From NCBI RefSeq assembly GCF_025499465.1, contig NZ_JAIMCA010000001.1:744001-808000 (forward strand): a stretch of DNA of 64,000 nt. Reading direction: 5' to 3'. The notes below the pieces were generated by a model. That model saw only the letters and a program-made list of their open reading frames with translations, made no database searches and was not told the origin of the DNA. The DNA is from Allobosea sp. BH3. Its GTDB lineage: Bacteria; Pseudomonadota; Alphaproteobacteria; Rhizobiales; Beijerinckiaceae. Both the position numbers and the translations under genes were made by a program. Below, piece by piece: positions 53,952-64,000 of the stretch (its first letter is position 1; every line of letters starts with the position of its first letter).

Positions 53952-55981
53952 TGGAACTCGATCCGACCGAAATCTTCCGGCAGGAAGCCGCCGAGCTTCT
54001 CGACAGCCTCGAGACGGTGCTGCTCGACCTCGGCCAGACCCCGCAGGACCGGGACCTCATCGATGCTGCCTTCCGCGCCCTGCACACGATCAAGGGCTCC
54101 GGAGCGATGTTCGGCTTCGACCGGGTCGCCGCCTTCACCCATGACTTCGAGACCGCCTTCGACCTGATCCGCAAGGGACGGATCGATGCCAACCGCGACA
54201 TCGTCACGGTCTCACTCTCGGCCAAGGACTATATCCGCACGCTGATCGAAGACCCCGATTCGACGGATCCGATCATCGGCGAGGCGATCGTCGAGGAGCT
54301 GCACCGCCTGATCGGCGTCAGCGACGGCGCTGTCGGCAAGGCGACGGCCATCGAAGCCGCGCCGGAAACCGCCGCGGCCGCTTCCGGCTGGCGCATCGAG
54401 ATCGCCTTCGAGCCGGGCATCCTGCGCAACGGCACCAACCCGCTGGCCCTGCTCGACGATCTGCGCGCGCTCGGCACCTGCCGGGTCGAGGCGGTGCTCG
54501 ACGACGTGCCCGAGCTCGACGCGCTCGATCCTGCATCCTGCCTGATCACCTGGACGGTCGCGCTGGAAGCGCCCTGCACCGTCGACGAGATCGAGGACGT
54601 CTTCATGTTCGTCCGCGACGAGATGAAGCTCGTCATCGCCCCGCTGGGCGCGGACGAGCCGGTCGCGGAGCTGATCCCGGAGCCGGTCGCCGAACAATCC
54701 GCCCCGCCCGCCCGGGTCGTCACGGCCCCGACGGAAGCGGCGGCCCCGGCCGAGAAGCCGGTTGCGGAGAAGGTCGAAATCGCCCGCCGCTCTGACGACA
54801 AGACCTCGTCCGTGCGCGTCCAGGCCGAGCGCCTTGATGAGCTGATGGACCGCGTCGGCGAGCTCGTCATCGCCCAGGCGCGGCTTTCGCAGATCGCCAA
54901 TTCCAGCCACGACCTCGCCATCAAGGCCATCGCCGAGGAGATCGAGCGCCTCGCTTCGGGCCTGCGGGACACCACCATGGGCGTGCGCATGGTGCCGATG
55001 GGCTCGCTCTTCAGCCGCTTCCGCCGCCTCGTACACGACCTTTCGCGCGATCTCGGCAAGCCGGTCGACTTCGTCACCGTCGGCGAGGACACCGAGATGG
55101 ACAAGACCATGATCGAGCGCCTCGCCGATCCGTTGGTCCACCTGATCCGCAACGCCATCGACCACGGCATCGAGAGCGCCGACCGGCGCGGCCAGACCGC
55201 CAAGTCGGCGACGGGCCGCATCGAGCTGGCCGCCCGCTATGTCGGCGCGCAGGTGCTGGTCACGGTCCAGGACGACGGCGCCGGCCTCGACACCGCCCGC
55301 ATCCGCGCCAAGGCCGAGGAGAACGGCCTGATCCAGCCCGGCGCGAATCTGAGCGAGCACGAGATCCACCAATTCCTGTTCCACCCCGGCTTCTCGACGG
55401 CGAAGACGATTTCGGCGCTGTCGGGACGCGGCGTCGGCATGGACGTGGTCAAGCGCACCATCGAGGCGATGCGCGGCACGATCGATCTCACCACGATTCC
55501 GGGACATGGCTCCTCGGTGACGCTGCGCCTGCCGCTGACGCTCGCCATCATCGACGGTTTGCTGATCCGCGTCGGCGAGGGCCGCTACATCATCCCGCTC
55601 TCCGCCGTCGAGGAGTGCATCGAGCTGACCGCCGCCGACGAGGCCCGCGCCAAGGGCCGCAGCTTCCTGAACGTCCGCGGTGAGCTGGTGCCCTTCCTGC
55701 GCCTGCGCGAGTTGTTCGACGCAGATGGCGAGGCCGACCCGCACCAGAAGGTCATCGTGACGTCGATCGGCGACACCCGCGTCGGCCTCGTCGTCGACCA
55801 GATCATCGGCAGCCACCAGACGGTGATCAAGTCGCTGTCCAAGCTCCATTCCGACGTCACCATGTTCTCCGGCGCGACCATCCTCGGCGATGGCTCCGCG
55901 GCGCTCATCATGGACGTCGCCCAGCTCGTGACGCTCGGCCAGACCCGCGCCGAAAGCGACAGAGCGCCGGAGGCCGCGTGA
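53951..55981 (+). CDS. cheA: Chemotaxis histidine kinase
   Basis: The 676 residues contain the phosphotransfer domain with H45 in ALHTIKGSGAMFG and a linker with a likely response-regulator-binding region. The dimerization helix follows, then the ATPase domain (HLIRNAIDHGIES, DDGAGLD, GRGVGMDVVK and GHGSSVTLRLPLTLAI) and the CheW-like C terminus. It phosphorylates CheY and CheB in response to receptor state. The start codon overlaps the cheY stop. Confidence 0.95.
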   Translation: MELDPTEIFRQEAAELLDSLETVLLDLGQTPQDRDLIDAAFRALHTIKGSGAMFGFDRVAAFTHDFETAFDLIRKGRIDANRDIVTVSLSAKDYIRTLIEDPDSTDPIIGEAIVEELHRLIGVSDGAVGKATAIEAAPETAAAASGWRIEIAFEPGILRNGTNPLALLDDLRALGTCRVEAVLDDVPELDALDPASCLITWTVALEAPCTVDEIEDVFMFVRDEMKLVIAPLGADEPVAELIPEPVAEQSAPPARVVTAPTEAAAPAEKPVAEKVEIARRSDDKTSSVRVQAERLDELMDRVGELVIAQARLSQIANSSHDLAIKAIAEEIERLASGLRDTTMGVRMVPMGSLFSRFRRLVHDLSRDLGKPVDFVTVGEDTEMDKTMIERLADPLVHLIRNAIDHGIESADRRGQTAKSATGRIELAARYVGAQVLVTVQDDGAGLDTARIRAKAEENGLIQPGANLSEHEIHQFLFHPGFSTAKTISALSGRGVGMDVVKRTIEAMRGTIDLTTIPGHGSSVTLRLPLTLAIIDGLLIRVGEGRYIIPLSAVEECIELTAADEARAKGRSFLNVRGELVPFLRLRELFDADGEADPHQKVIVTSIGDTRVGLVVDQIIGSHQTVIKSLSKLHSDVTMFSGATILGDGSAALIMDVAQLVTLGQTRAESDRAPEAA

Positions 55982-56466
55982 TGAACCAGACTCAGATGCA
56001 AGCGACCCCCGCCGCCGCGGGGCTGCCCGCGACCGAAACGCGGCTGCAGGTGCTGATGGTCGGGCTCGGCAACGAGATCTTCGCGATCGAGACCGACATG
56101 GTCCGCGAGATCATCGACCCCGTACCGGTGACGCGTGTCGCCGGAGCCCGGGCTTTCCTGCCCGCGCTGATCAATGTCCGCGGCAACGTCGTCCCGCTCG
56201 CAGACCTGCGTATCCGCTTCGGCATGCAGAAGACGCGGCAGACCGAGGACACCCGCATCGTCGTGGTCGAGGTCGAGATCGACGGCGATCCCGTCACGCT
56301 CGGGCTGCTGGCCGACAAGGTCTACGAGGTGACCGAGGTTTCGTCCCGGCACATCCAGCAGACGCCCCGGCTCGGCAGCCATTGGCGGCCGGAATTCATC
56401 CGCTTCATCACCAAATGGAACGAGGAATTCGTCATCGTTCCCGACATGGCTCGCATTCTCGACTGA
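55981..56466 (+). CDS. cheW: Chemotaxis adaptor CheW (first copy)
   Basis: The 161 residues have two beta-barrel CheW halves (FAIETDMVREIIDPVPVTRV and FLPALINVRGNVVPLADLRIRFG). The ATG overlaps the cheA stop. It links the kinase to receptors. Confidence 0.93.
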   Translation: MNQTQMQATPAAAGLPATETRLQVLMVGLGNEIFAIETDMVREIIDPVPVTRVAGARAFLPALINVRGNVVPLADLRIRFGMQKTRQTEDTRIVVVEVEIDGDPVTLGLLADKVYEVTEVSSRHIQQTPRLGSHWRPEFIRFITKWNEEFVIVPDMARILD

Positions 56467-56493
56467 TACGTATATCGCTGGGGGGGTTCTGAC

Positions 56494-58557
56494 ATGAGGT
56501 TCACGATCAAGGCCAAGTTGGCCTCGACTTTCGGTGTGGTCATCGCCCTCTCGATGATGGCAGGCGGCATCGCCTACTACGAGCTCGAACAGATGGCCGA
56601 GGCCGAGCAGTCGATCATCGACCAGGGCAAGCGCATCAGCAAGGTCGCGGCGCTGCAGCACGAGCTGCAGGGCCAGATCCGCGCCGAAAAGACGCTGCTC
56701 CTCTCCAGCACCGACAAGGAGATCGAGACCGCCGCCGCCGAGGTGGCGACGATGCGCCAGCACGTCACCAAGCTGGCAAGCGAGATCCAGGGCGCCGCGA
56801 GCGCGCAGGGCCGGGTCCTGATCGACGAGGCCATCGCCCGCGCCAGGACGCTCAACGAGCTTCAGGACGAGACCATCCGCAACGCCAAGCTCAACTCCGG
56901 CGATCACGCGATGGCCGTCTGGCGCGGGGAAGGCAGCGCAATCATCGCAGCCCAGTCAGCAGCATTCGATGCGGTGCTGAGCGAACTCGACAAGACCCCT
57001 TCGCTCGAGCGCATGGCGGCCGCTCGCCTCGTGCTGACCGCGCGCTTCGAAGCCGCCCGCACGCTGCGCATGATCGTGGAGACCTTCAGCGCCGATTCGA
57101 TGACCGAGCTCGACGAGCGCCGCCGTACCGCGACCGCTGAAATCGCGGCCGGAAAGCATGCGCTGGATGCGGCCGTGTCGTCGCTCAAATCCCTCGGCGT
57201 GCCCGCGCAGGGCCTGGAAGCCGCGACCGAGAAGCTGTTCACGCTGAGCAGCCGCGTCCTCGACATCGCCAAGGAGGGCGGCAGCGTCAGGGCAATCGAG
57301 ATCAGCAGGGGCGAGGGCCAGAAGGCGCTGGCCGCCACGATCGCCGCTTTCGACGCCTACGCCGCACTGGCCGAGAAGCAGATGAGCGAGATCGGCGCCA
57401 AAGCCATGGAGGCCGCTGCCTTCGCCAAGATCCTCCTGCTCTCGATCGTCGTCGCCTCGCTGCTGATCGCGGTGGTCGCGGCGGTCTGGATCGCGCTGAG
57501 CATCAGCCGCGGCTTGGCTTCCGCCGTCGATCTCGCCGATGCGCTCGCTGGCGGCGACCTGACCCGCACGGTCACCGCCCGCACCAATGACGAGGTGGGC
57601 GACCTGCTCAACGCGCTGAACGGCACCGTCGAGAAGCTACGCCAGGTCGTCACCGACGCGCTTCAGGCAGCTGAGAACGTGTCGTCTGGTTCGCAGGAGC
57701 TTTCGGCGAGCGCCGAGCAGCTCTCGCAGGGCTCGACCGAGCAGGCCGCGTCCACCGAGGAGGCCTCCTCCTCGATGGAAGAGATGGCGGCGAACGTGAA
57801 GCAGAACGCCGAGAACGCGGCAACGACCGAAAGAATGGCAGGTCAGTCGGCCAAGGACGCCGAGGCCTCGGGCGCGGCCGTCGGCAAGGCGGTCGATGCG
57901 ATGCAGACCATCGCCGCCAAGATCACCATCGTCCAGGAGATCGCTCGCCAGACCGACCTGCTCGCGCTGAACGCCGCGGTCGAGGCCGCGCGTGCCGGTG
58001 AGCACGGCAAGGGCTTCGCCGTCGTCGCCTCGGAGGTGCGCAAGCTCGCCGAGCGCAGCCAGGCGGCCGCCGCCGAGATCGGCACGCTGTCGACCGACAC
58101 CGTCAAGGTCGCCCAGGAGGCCGGCAACATGCTCGCCAAGCTGGTTCCCGACATCAAGAAGACCGCCGAGCTGGTCGAGGAGATCACCGCCGCCTGCCGC
58201 GAGCAGGATGTCGGCTCCAGCCAGATCAACCAGGCGATCCAGCAGCTCGACAAGGTCACGCAGCAGAACGCGGCCGCTTCCGAAGAGGTCTCCGCCACCT
58301 CCGAGGAACTCGCCGCCCAGGCCGAGCAGCTCCAGACCACCATCTCCTTCTTCAGGATCGACGATGCCCCTGCCGGCGTCGACCAGGCTGTCGCCCAGCT
58401 GAAGACCAAGGCTGCACAGATGAAGAAGGCCGCGACGCCCAGGAAAGCGAGCCCTGCGCCGAAGTCCACACGCGCCGCGACCTCGAAGGGCGGCTTCACC
58501 TTCGATCTCGCCGAAGCCGGCGACGAGAAGGATGCGGAATTCCGCCGCGCCTCCTGA
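56494..58557 (+). CDS. Methyl-accepting chemotaxis protein (first receptor)
   Basis: The 687 residues have a first membrane helix at about 8-28 and a periplasmic four-helix-bundle-like region to about 305. A second membrane helix ([21 protein letters not shown]), a HAMP domain ([22 protein letters not shown]) and the signalling hairpin with the tip [27 protein letters not shown] follow. The end reads [11 protein letters not shown] ... DAEFRRAS. It senses a periplasmic ligand of unknown kind. Confidence 0.92.
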   Translation: MRFTIKAKLASTFGVVIALSMMAGGIAYYELEQMAEAEQSIIDQGKRISKVAALQHELQGQIRAEKTLLLSSTDKEIETAAAEVATMRQHVTKLASEIQGAASAQGRVLIDEAIARARTLNELQDETIRNAKLNSGDHAMAVWRGEGSAIIAAQSAAFDAVLSELDKTPSLERMAAARLVLTARFEAARTLRMIVETFSADSMTELDERRRTATAEIAAGKHALDAAVSSLKSLGVPAQGLEAATEKLFTLSSRVLDIAKEGGSVRAIEISRGEGQKALAATIAAFDAYAALAEKQMSEIGAKAMEAAAFAKILLLSIVVASLLIAVVAAVWIALSISRGLASAVDLADALAGGDLTRTVTARTNDEVGDLLNALNGTVEKLRQVVTDALQAAENVSSGSQELSASAEQLSQGSTEQAASTEEASSSMEEMAANVKQNAENAATTERMAGQSAKDAEASGAAVGKAVDAMQTIAAKITIVQEIARQTDLLALNAAVEAARAGEHGKGFAVVASEVRKLAERSQAAAAEIGTLSTDTVKVAQEAGNMLAKLVPDIKKTAELVEEITAACREQDVGSSQINQAIQQLDKVTQQNAAASEEVSATSEELAAQAEQLQTTISFFRIDDAPAGVDQAVAQLKTKAAQMKKAATPRKASPAPKSTRAATSKGGFTFDLAEAGDEKDAEFRRAS
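57676..58355 (+). repeat. 680-base near-identical segment, copy 1 (receptor 1 signalling domain)
   Basis: This part of the first receptor gene aligns without gaps to 59981-60660 in the second receptor gene, offset 2305 bases, and is nearly identical at the DNA level. It encodes the methylation helices and the hairpin tip. Upstream and downstream of it the two genes diverge strongly. Confidence 0.85.
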
Positions 58558-58678
58558 TGAAGACGGTCGGTGCTTCGCGGCAACCGCGAGGCACCGGGAC
58601 GATCTCAGCTACGCCTATGCCTACGCCTAAGCCTGCCGACGCCTCCGTCCCCGGCCCCTCAGTTCCAAGAGACGTATC

Positions 58679-60868
58679 ATGCGTTTGACCATCAAGACCA
58701 AGCTAGCAGGCGCCTTCGGCGTCGTGATCGTCCTGTCGACGATCGCAGGCGCTCTGTCCTACCAGCAGCTCTCGAACATGACCGAGACGCAGAACGACCT
58801 GGTCCGCTGGACGAACCGTCTCGACCTGATCGGCGACATCCGCACCTTCTACAACCGCTCCATCCGCTCCGAGAAGAACGCGGTGATGGCGTCGAGCGAC
58901 AAGGACATCGCCAACTATGCCGATGTCGCGGTCAATTCGCGCGCGGAGGCCCTGAAGATTCGCGACCGCCTGCAGGCCAACGCCGATGAGGGTGGCAAGC
59001 GCCGCTGGGAAGCGATGGCCCCGAAGCTGAACCAGTTCGCCACGACGCAGGAGCAGACCCTGCGCTTCGCGAAGCTGAACTCGAGCAACCGCGCCTTCGA
59101 GCTATGGACGACCGAGACCAATAAGCTCATCTCGGTCATCACCCCGACCACGAACGAGATGCTCGCCGATTTCGTCAAGCCCGACGCCTCCCCGGCGGTG
59201 CTGAAGGCCGCCTACGACTTCCAGAACACCCGCCTCGAATGGGTGCGTCTGACCCGTACCGCGACGCAGCTCATGGGCGCCACGACCATTTCCGATATCG
59301 AGCAGCTCACCAAGGCCACGCTCGACCAGGCGCAGACCGTGCGCGCCGCGCTCTCCCGCGCGCTGGTTCCGATCGCCCAGGCCGGCACGGCCACCGAAAA
59401 GACGGCGGCAGCCTTCACGGCCGGCATCGATTCCGTGGTGAAGGTGGCGCAGGTCGCCGCCGAGGCCGGCAACGTCCGCGCCGCCACGCTCTCCATGGGC
59501 GAAGGCGCCACCGCCACGACCGAGATGATGGCGCTGCTCGACGAGTACACCGACTACATCAAGGGGGCTGCCGCAGAAGCCGCCAAGCTCGCGGCCGAAA
59601 ACGCCGCCTTCGCCCGCAACATGCTGATCGCCATCGTGCTCAGCACGCTCGTCATCGCCATCGCCGCCGCCTTCTGGATCGCGCTCAACATCAGCCGCGG
59701 TGTCGCCAGCGCCGTCGGGCTCGCCAATGCGGTCGCCCTCGGTGACCTGAGCCAGACCGTCAAGGCCAAGAACGACGACGAAGTCGGCGATCTCATCGCC
59801 TCCCTGAACACCATGACCATGAACCTCAACGCCACGGCCGCCATCGCCGTCGCCGTCTCCAACGGCGACCTCACGGTCGAGCCGAAGCGCCTGTCCGACA
59901 AGGACACGCTCGGCATCGCGCTCGAGACCATGGTCGAGAAGCTGCGCACCGTCGTCGCCCAGGCGCTGCAGGCTGCGGACAACGTGTCGTCGGGCTCGCA
60001 GGAGCTTTCGGCGAGCGCCGAGCAGCTCTCGCAGGGCTCGACCGAGCAGGCCGCGTCCACCGAGGAGGCCTCCTCCTCGATGGAGGAGATGGCGGCGAAC
60101 GTGAAGCAGAACGCCGAGAACGCCAGCCAGACCGAGAAGATCGCGGGCCAGTCGGCCAAGGACGCCGAGGCCTCGGGCGCGGCCGTCGGCAAGGCCGTCG
60201 ACGCGATGCAGACCATCGCCGAGAAGATCACCATCGTCCAGGAGATCGCCCGCCAGACCGACCTGCTCGCGCTGAACGCCGCGGTCGAGGCCGCGCGTGC
60301 CGGCGAGCACGGCAAGGGCTTCGCCGTCGTCGCCTCGGAGGTGCGCAAGCTCGCCGAGCGCAGCCAGGCGGCCGCCGCCGAGATCGGCACGCTGTCGACC
60401 GACACCGTCAAGGTCGCCCAGGAGGCCGGCAACATGCTCGCCAAGCTGGTTCCGGACATCAAGAAGACCGCCGAGCTGGTCGAGGAGATCACCGCCGCCT
60501 GCCGCGAGCAGGATGTCGGCTCAAGCCAGATCAACCAGGCGATCCAGCAGCTCGACAAGGTCACGCAGCAGAACGCGGCCGCTTCCGAGGAGGTCTCCGC
60601 CACCTCCGAGGAACTCGCCGCCCAGGCCGAGCAGCTCCAGGCGACCATCTCCTTCTTCAGGCTCGACACCCACGCGTCTGCCGCTCCCGTCGCCTCCACG
60701 CAGGTCGACAAGGCCGTGCGTCAGCTCAAGGCCAAGGCCAAGGCCATGGGCTCCGCGGACCGGCCGAAGGCCGCTGCCCAGCCCGCCAGGAAGGTCGGCA
60801 ATGGCGGCTTCGCCTTCGATCTCGATGGCGGCGAGGACCAGCGCGACGCTGAGTTCCTCCGCGGCTGA
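58679..60868 (+). CDS. Methyl-accepting chemotaxis protein (second receptor)
   Basis: The 729 residues share the layout of the first receptor: a membrane helix at about 8-28, a different periplasmic four-helix bundle, a second helix ([22 protein letters not shown]), HAMP, and the shared signalling domain. The sensor region differs from that of the first receptor, so it probably binds another ligand. The tail ends [11 protein letters not shown] ... DAEFLRG. The gap to the first receptor (121 bases) has no terminator-like stem. Confidence 0.92.
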   Translation: MRLTIKTKLAGAFGVVIVLSTIAGALSYQQLSNMTETQNDLVRWTNRLDLIGDIRTFYNRSIRSEKNAVMASSDKDIANYADVAVNSRAEALKIRDRLQANADEGGKRRWEAMAPKLNQFATTQEQTLRFAKLNSSNRAFELWTTETNKLISVITPTTNEMLADFVKPDASPAVLKAAYDFQNTRLEWVRLTRTATQLMGATTISDIEQLTKATLDQAQTVRAALSRALVPIAQAGTATEKTAAAFTAGIDSVVKVAQVAAEAGNVRAATLSMGEGATATTEMMALLDEYTDYIKGAAAEAAKLAAENAAFARNMLIAIVLSTLVIAIAAAFWIALNISRGVASAVGLANAVALGDLSQTVKAKNDDEVGDLIASLNTMTMNLNATAAIAVAVSNGDLTVEPKRLSDKDTLGIALETMVEKLRTVVAQALQAADNVSSGSQELSASAEQLSQGSTEQAASTEEASSSMEEMAANVKQNAENASQTEKIAGQSAKDAEASGAAVGKAVDAMQTIAEKITIVQEIARQTDLLALNAAVEAARAGEHGKGFAVVASEVRKLAERSQAAAAEIGTLSTDTVKVAQEAGNMLAKLVPDIKKTAELVEEITAACREQDVGSSQINQAIQQLDKVTQQNAAASEEVSATSEELAAQAEQLQATISFFRLDTHASAAPVASTQVDKAVRQLKAKAKAMGSADRPKAAAQPARKVGNGGFAFDLDGGEDQRDAEFLRG
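59981..60660 (+). repeat. 680-base near-identical segment, copy 2 (receptor 2 signalling domain)
   Basis: Partner of 57676-58355. It shows only scattered substitutions, mostly clustered at the left end (ATTERM versus SQTEKI in protein), which looks like recent gene conversion or duplication. Confidence 0.85.
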
Positions 60869-60938
60869 ACGGATCGACAGCGCGAGCCGGACTCCGGCTC
60901 GCGCGCCCCGCATTTTCCGCACTCTCCATGAGGCCATC

Positions 60939-61421
60939 ATGGCTGACACCGCCCAGTATCTGACGCTCGGCATCGACGAGGAGATCTTCGGCATCGACAT
61001 CCGCAATGTCCGGGAGATCCTCGACATGCGGCCGATCTCGAAGCTGCCGCATGCCCCCGACTTCCTGCTCGGCATGATCGATGTCCGCGGCGCCGGCTTC
61101 CCCATCGTCGACCTGCGCACCAAGCTCGGCCTGCCGCGCATCGAGCAGACCGACGCCACCCGCATCATCATTCTCGACGTGCCGGTGAAGGGGCGGACCC
61201 TCGGCGTCGGTTTCGTCGCCGATCGCGTCTTCGAGGTCACCGGCCTCGACCACGACGAGACGTCGGACGCGCCCGATGTCGGCGGCCGCTGGAAGTCGAA
61301 CTACATCGCCGGCATCGGCCGCAAGGGCGAGGCCTTCATCGTGGTCTTCGATCTCGAGCGGCTGATGGCGAACGATGATCTCCTGGCGCTGCCGGGAGCC
61401 TCCGGTGCACAGGCCGCCTGA
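60939..61421 (+). CDS. cheW: Chemotaxis adaptor CheW (second copy)
   Basis: The 160 residues follow the CheW pattern (LTLGIDEEIFGIDIRNVREILDM and FLLGMIDVRGAGFPIVDLRTKLGLP). It differs clearly from the first copy in the operon. The ATG at 60939 lacks a strong ribosome site. Confidence 0.92.
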   Translation: MADTAQYLTLGIDEEIFGIDIRNVREILDMRPISKLPHAPDFLLGMIDVRGAGFPIVDLRTKLGLPRIEQTDATRIIILDVPVKGRTLGVGFVADRVFEVTGLDHDETSDAPDVGGRWKSNYIAGIGRKGEAFIVVFDLERLMANDDLLALPGASGAQAA

Positions 61422-61425
61422 ACCG

Positions 61426-62307
61426 ATGTCGTCACAGTCGGAAACGCACGACCACCTGAGCGACAAGCATTTCGCCGCCATTGCCGGGGTCATCGAGGGT
61501 TGCGTCGGCATCAAACTGCCGCTGACCAAGCGCACTATGGTCGAAGGCCGGCTGCGCAAGCGCGTTCGCGCGCTGCGTCTGCGCGACCTGACGGCCTATT
61601 GCAACATGCTCTTCAAGGAGGACGGCCTCGAAGCCGAGCTCGTCCACCTGATCGACTGCGTCACCACCAACAAGACCGACTTCTTCCGCGAGCCGAGCCA
61701 TTTCGAGTTCCTGCGCGACGTCGCCGTGCCGGAGCTCGCCCAGATCCAGGGCGCGAAGCAGCTTTCGCTCAAGGTCTGGAGTTCCGCCTGCTCGACAGGG
61801 GCGGAAGCCTATACCATCGCCATGGTGCTGCAGGATCTCGTCAACAGCGGGCAGAAGCTGCGCTTCTCGATCCTCGGCACCGACATCTCGACCGAGGTGC
61901 TGCGCGATGCCCGCGCCGCGATTTATCCGCGCGACTTCGTCGCTCCCGTGCCGGCCTCGATGCAGCAGCGCTACCTGATGCGCTCCCGCAACCCGCGCGA
62001 GGATGTCGTCCGCGTCGCGCCGGAGCTGCGCCGCATGGTGCATTTCGAGCGTCTCAACCTGATGGACGAAAGCTACCCGTTCGATCGCGACGTCGACGTC
62101 ATCTTCTGCCGCAACGTGCTGATCTATTTCGACCGGCCGACACAGCAGGCCGTCATCGACCGTCTGCTCTCGCATCTGCGGCCGGGCGGCTATCTGATGC
62201 TGGGGCATTCGGAATCGATGGCCGGCAGCGGCGTGACCGGCCTGACCTCGATCGCCCCCACCATCTACCAGGCCACACCGGTTCCGAGACGGAGGGCTGC
62301 CGCATGA
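61426..62307 (+). CDS. cheR: Chemotaxis receptor methyltransferase
   Basis: The 293 residues have a helical N-terminal domain ([21 protein letters not shown]) and a methyltransferase core with [12 protein letters not shown] (S-adenosylmethionine site) and the late motif [12 protein letters not shown]. It methylates receptor glutamates. It starts four bases after cheW and overlaps cheB as ATGA. No tether-binding insert is obvious. Confidence 0.93.
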   Translation: MSSQSETHDHLSDKHFAAIAGVIEGCVGIKLPLTKRTMVEGRLRKRVRALRLRDLTAYCNMLFKEDGLEAELVHLIDCVTTNKTDFFREPSHFEFLRDVAVPELAQIQGAKQLSLKVWSSACSTGAEAYTIAMVLQDLVNSGQKLRFSILGTDISTEVLRDARAAIYPRDFVAPVPASMQQRYLMRSRNPREDVVRVAPELRRMVHFERLNLMDESYPFDRDVDVIFCRNVLIYFDRPTQQAVIDRLLSHLRPGGYLMLGHSESMAGSGVTGLTSIAPTIYQATPVPRRRAAA

Positions 62308-63395
62308 CCCGCAAGCCGATCCGCGTCCTGATCGTCGACGATTCCGCCTCGGTCCGCCAGGTGCTGAGCTCGATCCTCGGCGACGATCCGGGCATTGAGG
62401 TCATGGGCACGGCAGCCGATGCCTTCGCCGCCGCCCGCCGCCTGCAGAACGAACTGCCCGACGTCATGATCCTCGACATCGAGATGCCGGGCATGGACGG
62501 GCTGACGTTCCTGCGCAAGATCATGGCGCAGCGGCCGATTCCCGTGATCATCTGCTCCACGCTGACGGAAGCGGGCTCGCGCGCCCTGTTCGACGCGCTG
62601 GAGGCCGGCGCTGTCGATGTCCTGCCGAAGCCGCGCATCGACACGCGCAATGCCCTGATCGAGACCGCCGACCGGCTGCGCCACGCCGTCCGTGCGGCCG
62701 CCCAGGCCAAGCTGCGGCCGCGCGAGCCGCGGATGCAGGTCGAGAAGAAGCTGACGGCGGACGTCATCATGCCGCCGCCGGTTCTGCGCCGCGTGCGCAC
62801 CGACACGGAACGCATCGTCTGCATCGGCATCTCGACGGGCGGCACCGAGACCCTGCGCGACATTCTGGAGCGGCTCCCGGCCAACTGCCCCGGCATGGCC
62901 GTCGTCCAGCACATGCCGGAGAAGTTCACCCTGGCCTTCGCCAAGCGGCTGAACAGCATCTGCGCCATGGAGATCAAGGAAGCCGAGGATGGCGACGAGG
63001 TCACCACCGGCCGCGTCCTGATCGCCCCCGGCAACCGCCACATGCTGCTCCAGCGCGCTGGCACGCAGTATCGCGTGGCGATCAAGGACGGCCCGCCGGT
63101 CTCGCGCCATCGCCCCTCCGTCGACGTGCTGTTCCGCTCCGCCGCGCAATATGCCGGCGCCAATGCGCTGGGCATCATCATGACAGGCATGGGCGACGAC
63201 GGTGCCCGCGGCCTGCTGGAGATGCGCAAGGCCGGCGCCAGCACCATCGCGCAGGATGAGGATAGCTGCGTCGTCTTCGGCATGCCCAAGGAAGCGATCG
63301 ACTGCGGCGCCGCCCAGAAGATCGTCAGCCTGGCGCGGATGCCGCAGGAAATCCTCGCCTGGCCCCATTCCCCCGAGACAGCCCGCAGCGCGTGA
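62304..63395 (+). CDS. cheB: Chemotaxis methylesterase/deamidase
   Basis: The 363 residues combine a receiver domain (D12-D13, phospho-acceptor D58 in [11 protein letters not shown]) with the methylesterase domain, whose catalytic triad is visible as GISTGGTE (Ser), VVQHMP (His) and GMGDDGARG (Asp). It removes methyl groups set by CheR once phosphorylated by CheA. Confidence 0.95.
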   Translation: MTRKPIRVLIVDDSASVRQVLSSILGDDPGIEVMGTAADAFAAARRLQNELPDVMILDIEMPGMDGLTFLRKIMAQRPIPVIICSTLTEAGSRALFDALEAGAVDVLPKPRIDTRNALIETADRLRHAVRAAAQAKLRPREPRMQVEKKLTADVIMPPPVLRRVRTDTERIVCIGISTGGTETLRDILERLPANCPGMAVVQHMPEKFTLAFAKRLNSICAMEIKEAEDGDEVTTGRVLIAPGNRHMLLQRAGTQYRVAIKDGPPVSRHRPSVDVLFRSAAQYAGANALGIIMTGMGDDGARGLLEMRKAGASTIAQDEDSCVVFGMPKEAIDCGAAQKIVSLARMPQEILAWPHSPETARSA

Positions 63396-63403
63396 AAGGC
63401 TGG

Positions 63404-64000
63404 ATGATGAGCACGTCCGACGAGATGTTGGAGCGGCTGGATGGATCGCTGACCGAGAGCGCCCGGCAGATCGACCGAACCTTTGCGGAGGTCGGCGACC
63501 GACTGGGCCGCGGACTCGCGATCTTCGATTCGCTCAACCAGAGCCTGACCGCGCTCTCCGGCGAGCTCGCCGGCGGCGACATGGAGGAGACTCGCGGCGC
63601 CCTGCTCGGCCTGGCCGGCGATCTGCGCGCGCTGAGCGAGGGATTGCCGCGCGAGACGCGCACGCTGCAGGACATCGCCTCACACAGCGAGATCGCCTCG
63701 CATGCGCTCGAACGCCTGCTCGAGCATATGCGGCTGATCGCCGTCCTCGCCCGCAGCGCCCGCATCGAGGCCGTGGCGGTCCAGTCCAGCCAGCGCGACT
63801 TCGGCGATTTCACCAACGAGATCGTCGCCTTGACCGACAAGGCCAAGCGCATGGTCGAGGACTGCGCTCGCGACCACCAGCATCTGAGCGACCTGCTGCG
63901 GTCGGCACTCGGCCGCCAGAGCAGCTTCGAAGCCCAGTATACCGGCGTGCTGCAGGCGCTCGCCGACAAGCTCGAAGGCTCGCTGGACCATCTGGCGCAG
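63404..64000 (+). CDS. Helical chemotaxis-associated protein, 5' part (cut by window edge)
   Basis: The frame from the ATG at 63404 (a second ATG at 63407) stays open for 199 residues to the window end. It is nearly all helix with heptad-like spacing, with no membrane segment or signal. HMRLIAVLARSARIEAVAVQSS in the middle resembles receptor-type coiled coils. It follows cheB by eight bases. It may be a soluble receptor-like protein or an operon-specific accessory factor; the rest lies outside the window. Confidence 0.65.
   Translation, partial: MMSTSDEMLERLDGSLTESARQIDRTFAEVGDRLGRGLAIFDSLNQSLTALSGELAGGDMEETRGALLGLAGDLRALSEGLPRETRTLQDIASHSEIASHALERLLEHMRLIAVLARSARIEAVAVQSSQRDFGDFTNEIVALTDKAKRMVEDCARDHQHLSDLLRSALGRQSSFEAQYTGVLQALADKLEGSLDHLAQ

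Noticed and set aside
54212..55849. A 545-residue minus-strand frame inside cheA
   Set aside because: It is antisense to an intact kinase and lacks coding features.

Overview
This looks like a chromosomal window from a GC-rich alphaproteobacterium of the Hyphomicrobiales (Rhizobiales), plausibly Bosea or a near relative. The order is inferred from gene content: GapR (DUF2312), CarD, seven-iron ferredoxin FdxA, a SUV3-like helicase followed by an S4 protein, DUF1036 next to pyruvate kinase, KdsD and a zinc-free L36. The genus is a guess.

Positions 1-22,404 look like the right-hand part of an integrative, conjugative or mobilizable element inserted at the 3' end of a tRNA-Arg(CCT) gene (22405-22481). 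Its left end lies outside the window. From left to right it holds: an arsenic-type cargo operon on the minus strand (arsR, a flavin monooxygenase with a cysteine-rich tail, and an MFS transporter cut by the window edge); an IncP-like transfer module with traK, traL, a membrane protein and a 70-residue protein on the minus strand, an AT-rich oriT-like intergenic region, then a MobC/TraJ-like protein and a relaxase on the plus strand; and a defence segment with a Gabija-like OLD nuclease plus UvrD-like helicase pair and a 906-residue STAND NTPase with a nuclease-like N terminus. Next come an exonuclease I / AAA+ ATPase block with four proteins of unknown function, a striking array of seven palindromes phased on the DNA helix (19272-19470), an excisionase-like protein and a tyrosine integrase.

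Positions 22,405-53,042 are core chromosome. They include envelope genes (M48 lipoprotein protease, two outer-membrane beta-barrels, L,D-transpeptidase, DUF882 peptidase), carD-fdxA-S4-helicase, a lone MerR regulator, KdsD, oligoendopeptidase F, a sigma-54 response regulator, GST, a divergent LysR/nitroreductase pair, gapR, glycerate kinase-DUF1036-pyruvate kinase, a TPR protein, rpmJ, hisE, tRNA-Arg(ACG) and an AraC regulator.

Positions 53,259-64,000 are one chemotaxis operon on the plus strand: STAS protein, CheY, CheA, CheW, two transmembrane receptors with nearly identical signalling domains, a second CheW, CheR, CheB and a helical protein that runs off the window. Most of its genes overlap or nearly touch, so they are probably co-transcribed. 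No flagellar genes are present.

The best candidates for something undescribed are the palindrome array, the exonuclease I/AAA+ block whose genes share a leader motif, and the nuclease-STAND protein beside the Gabija-like operon.
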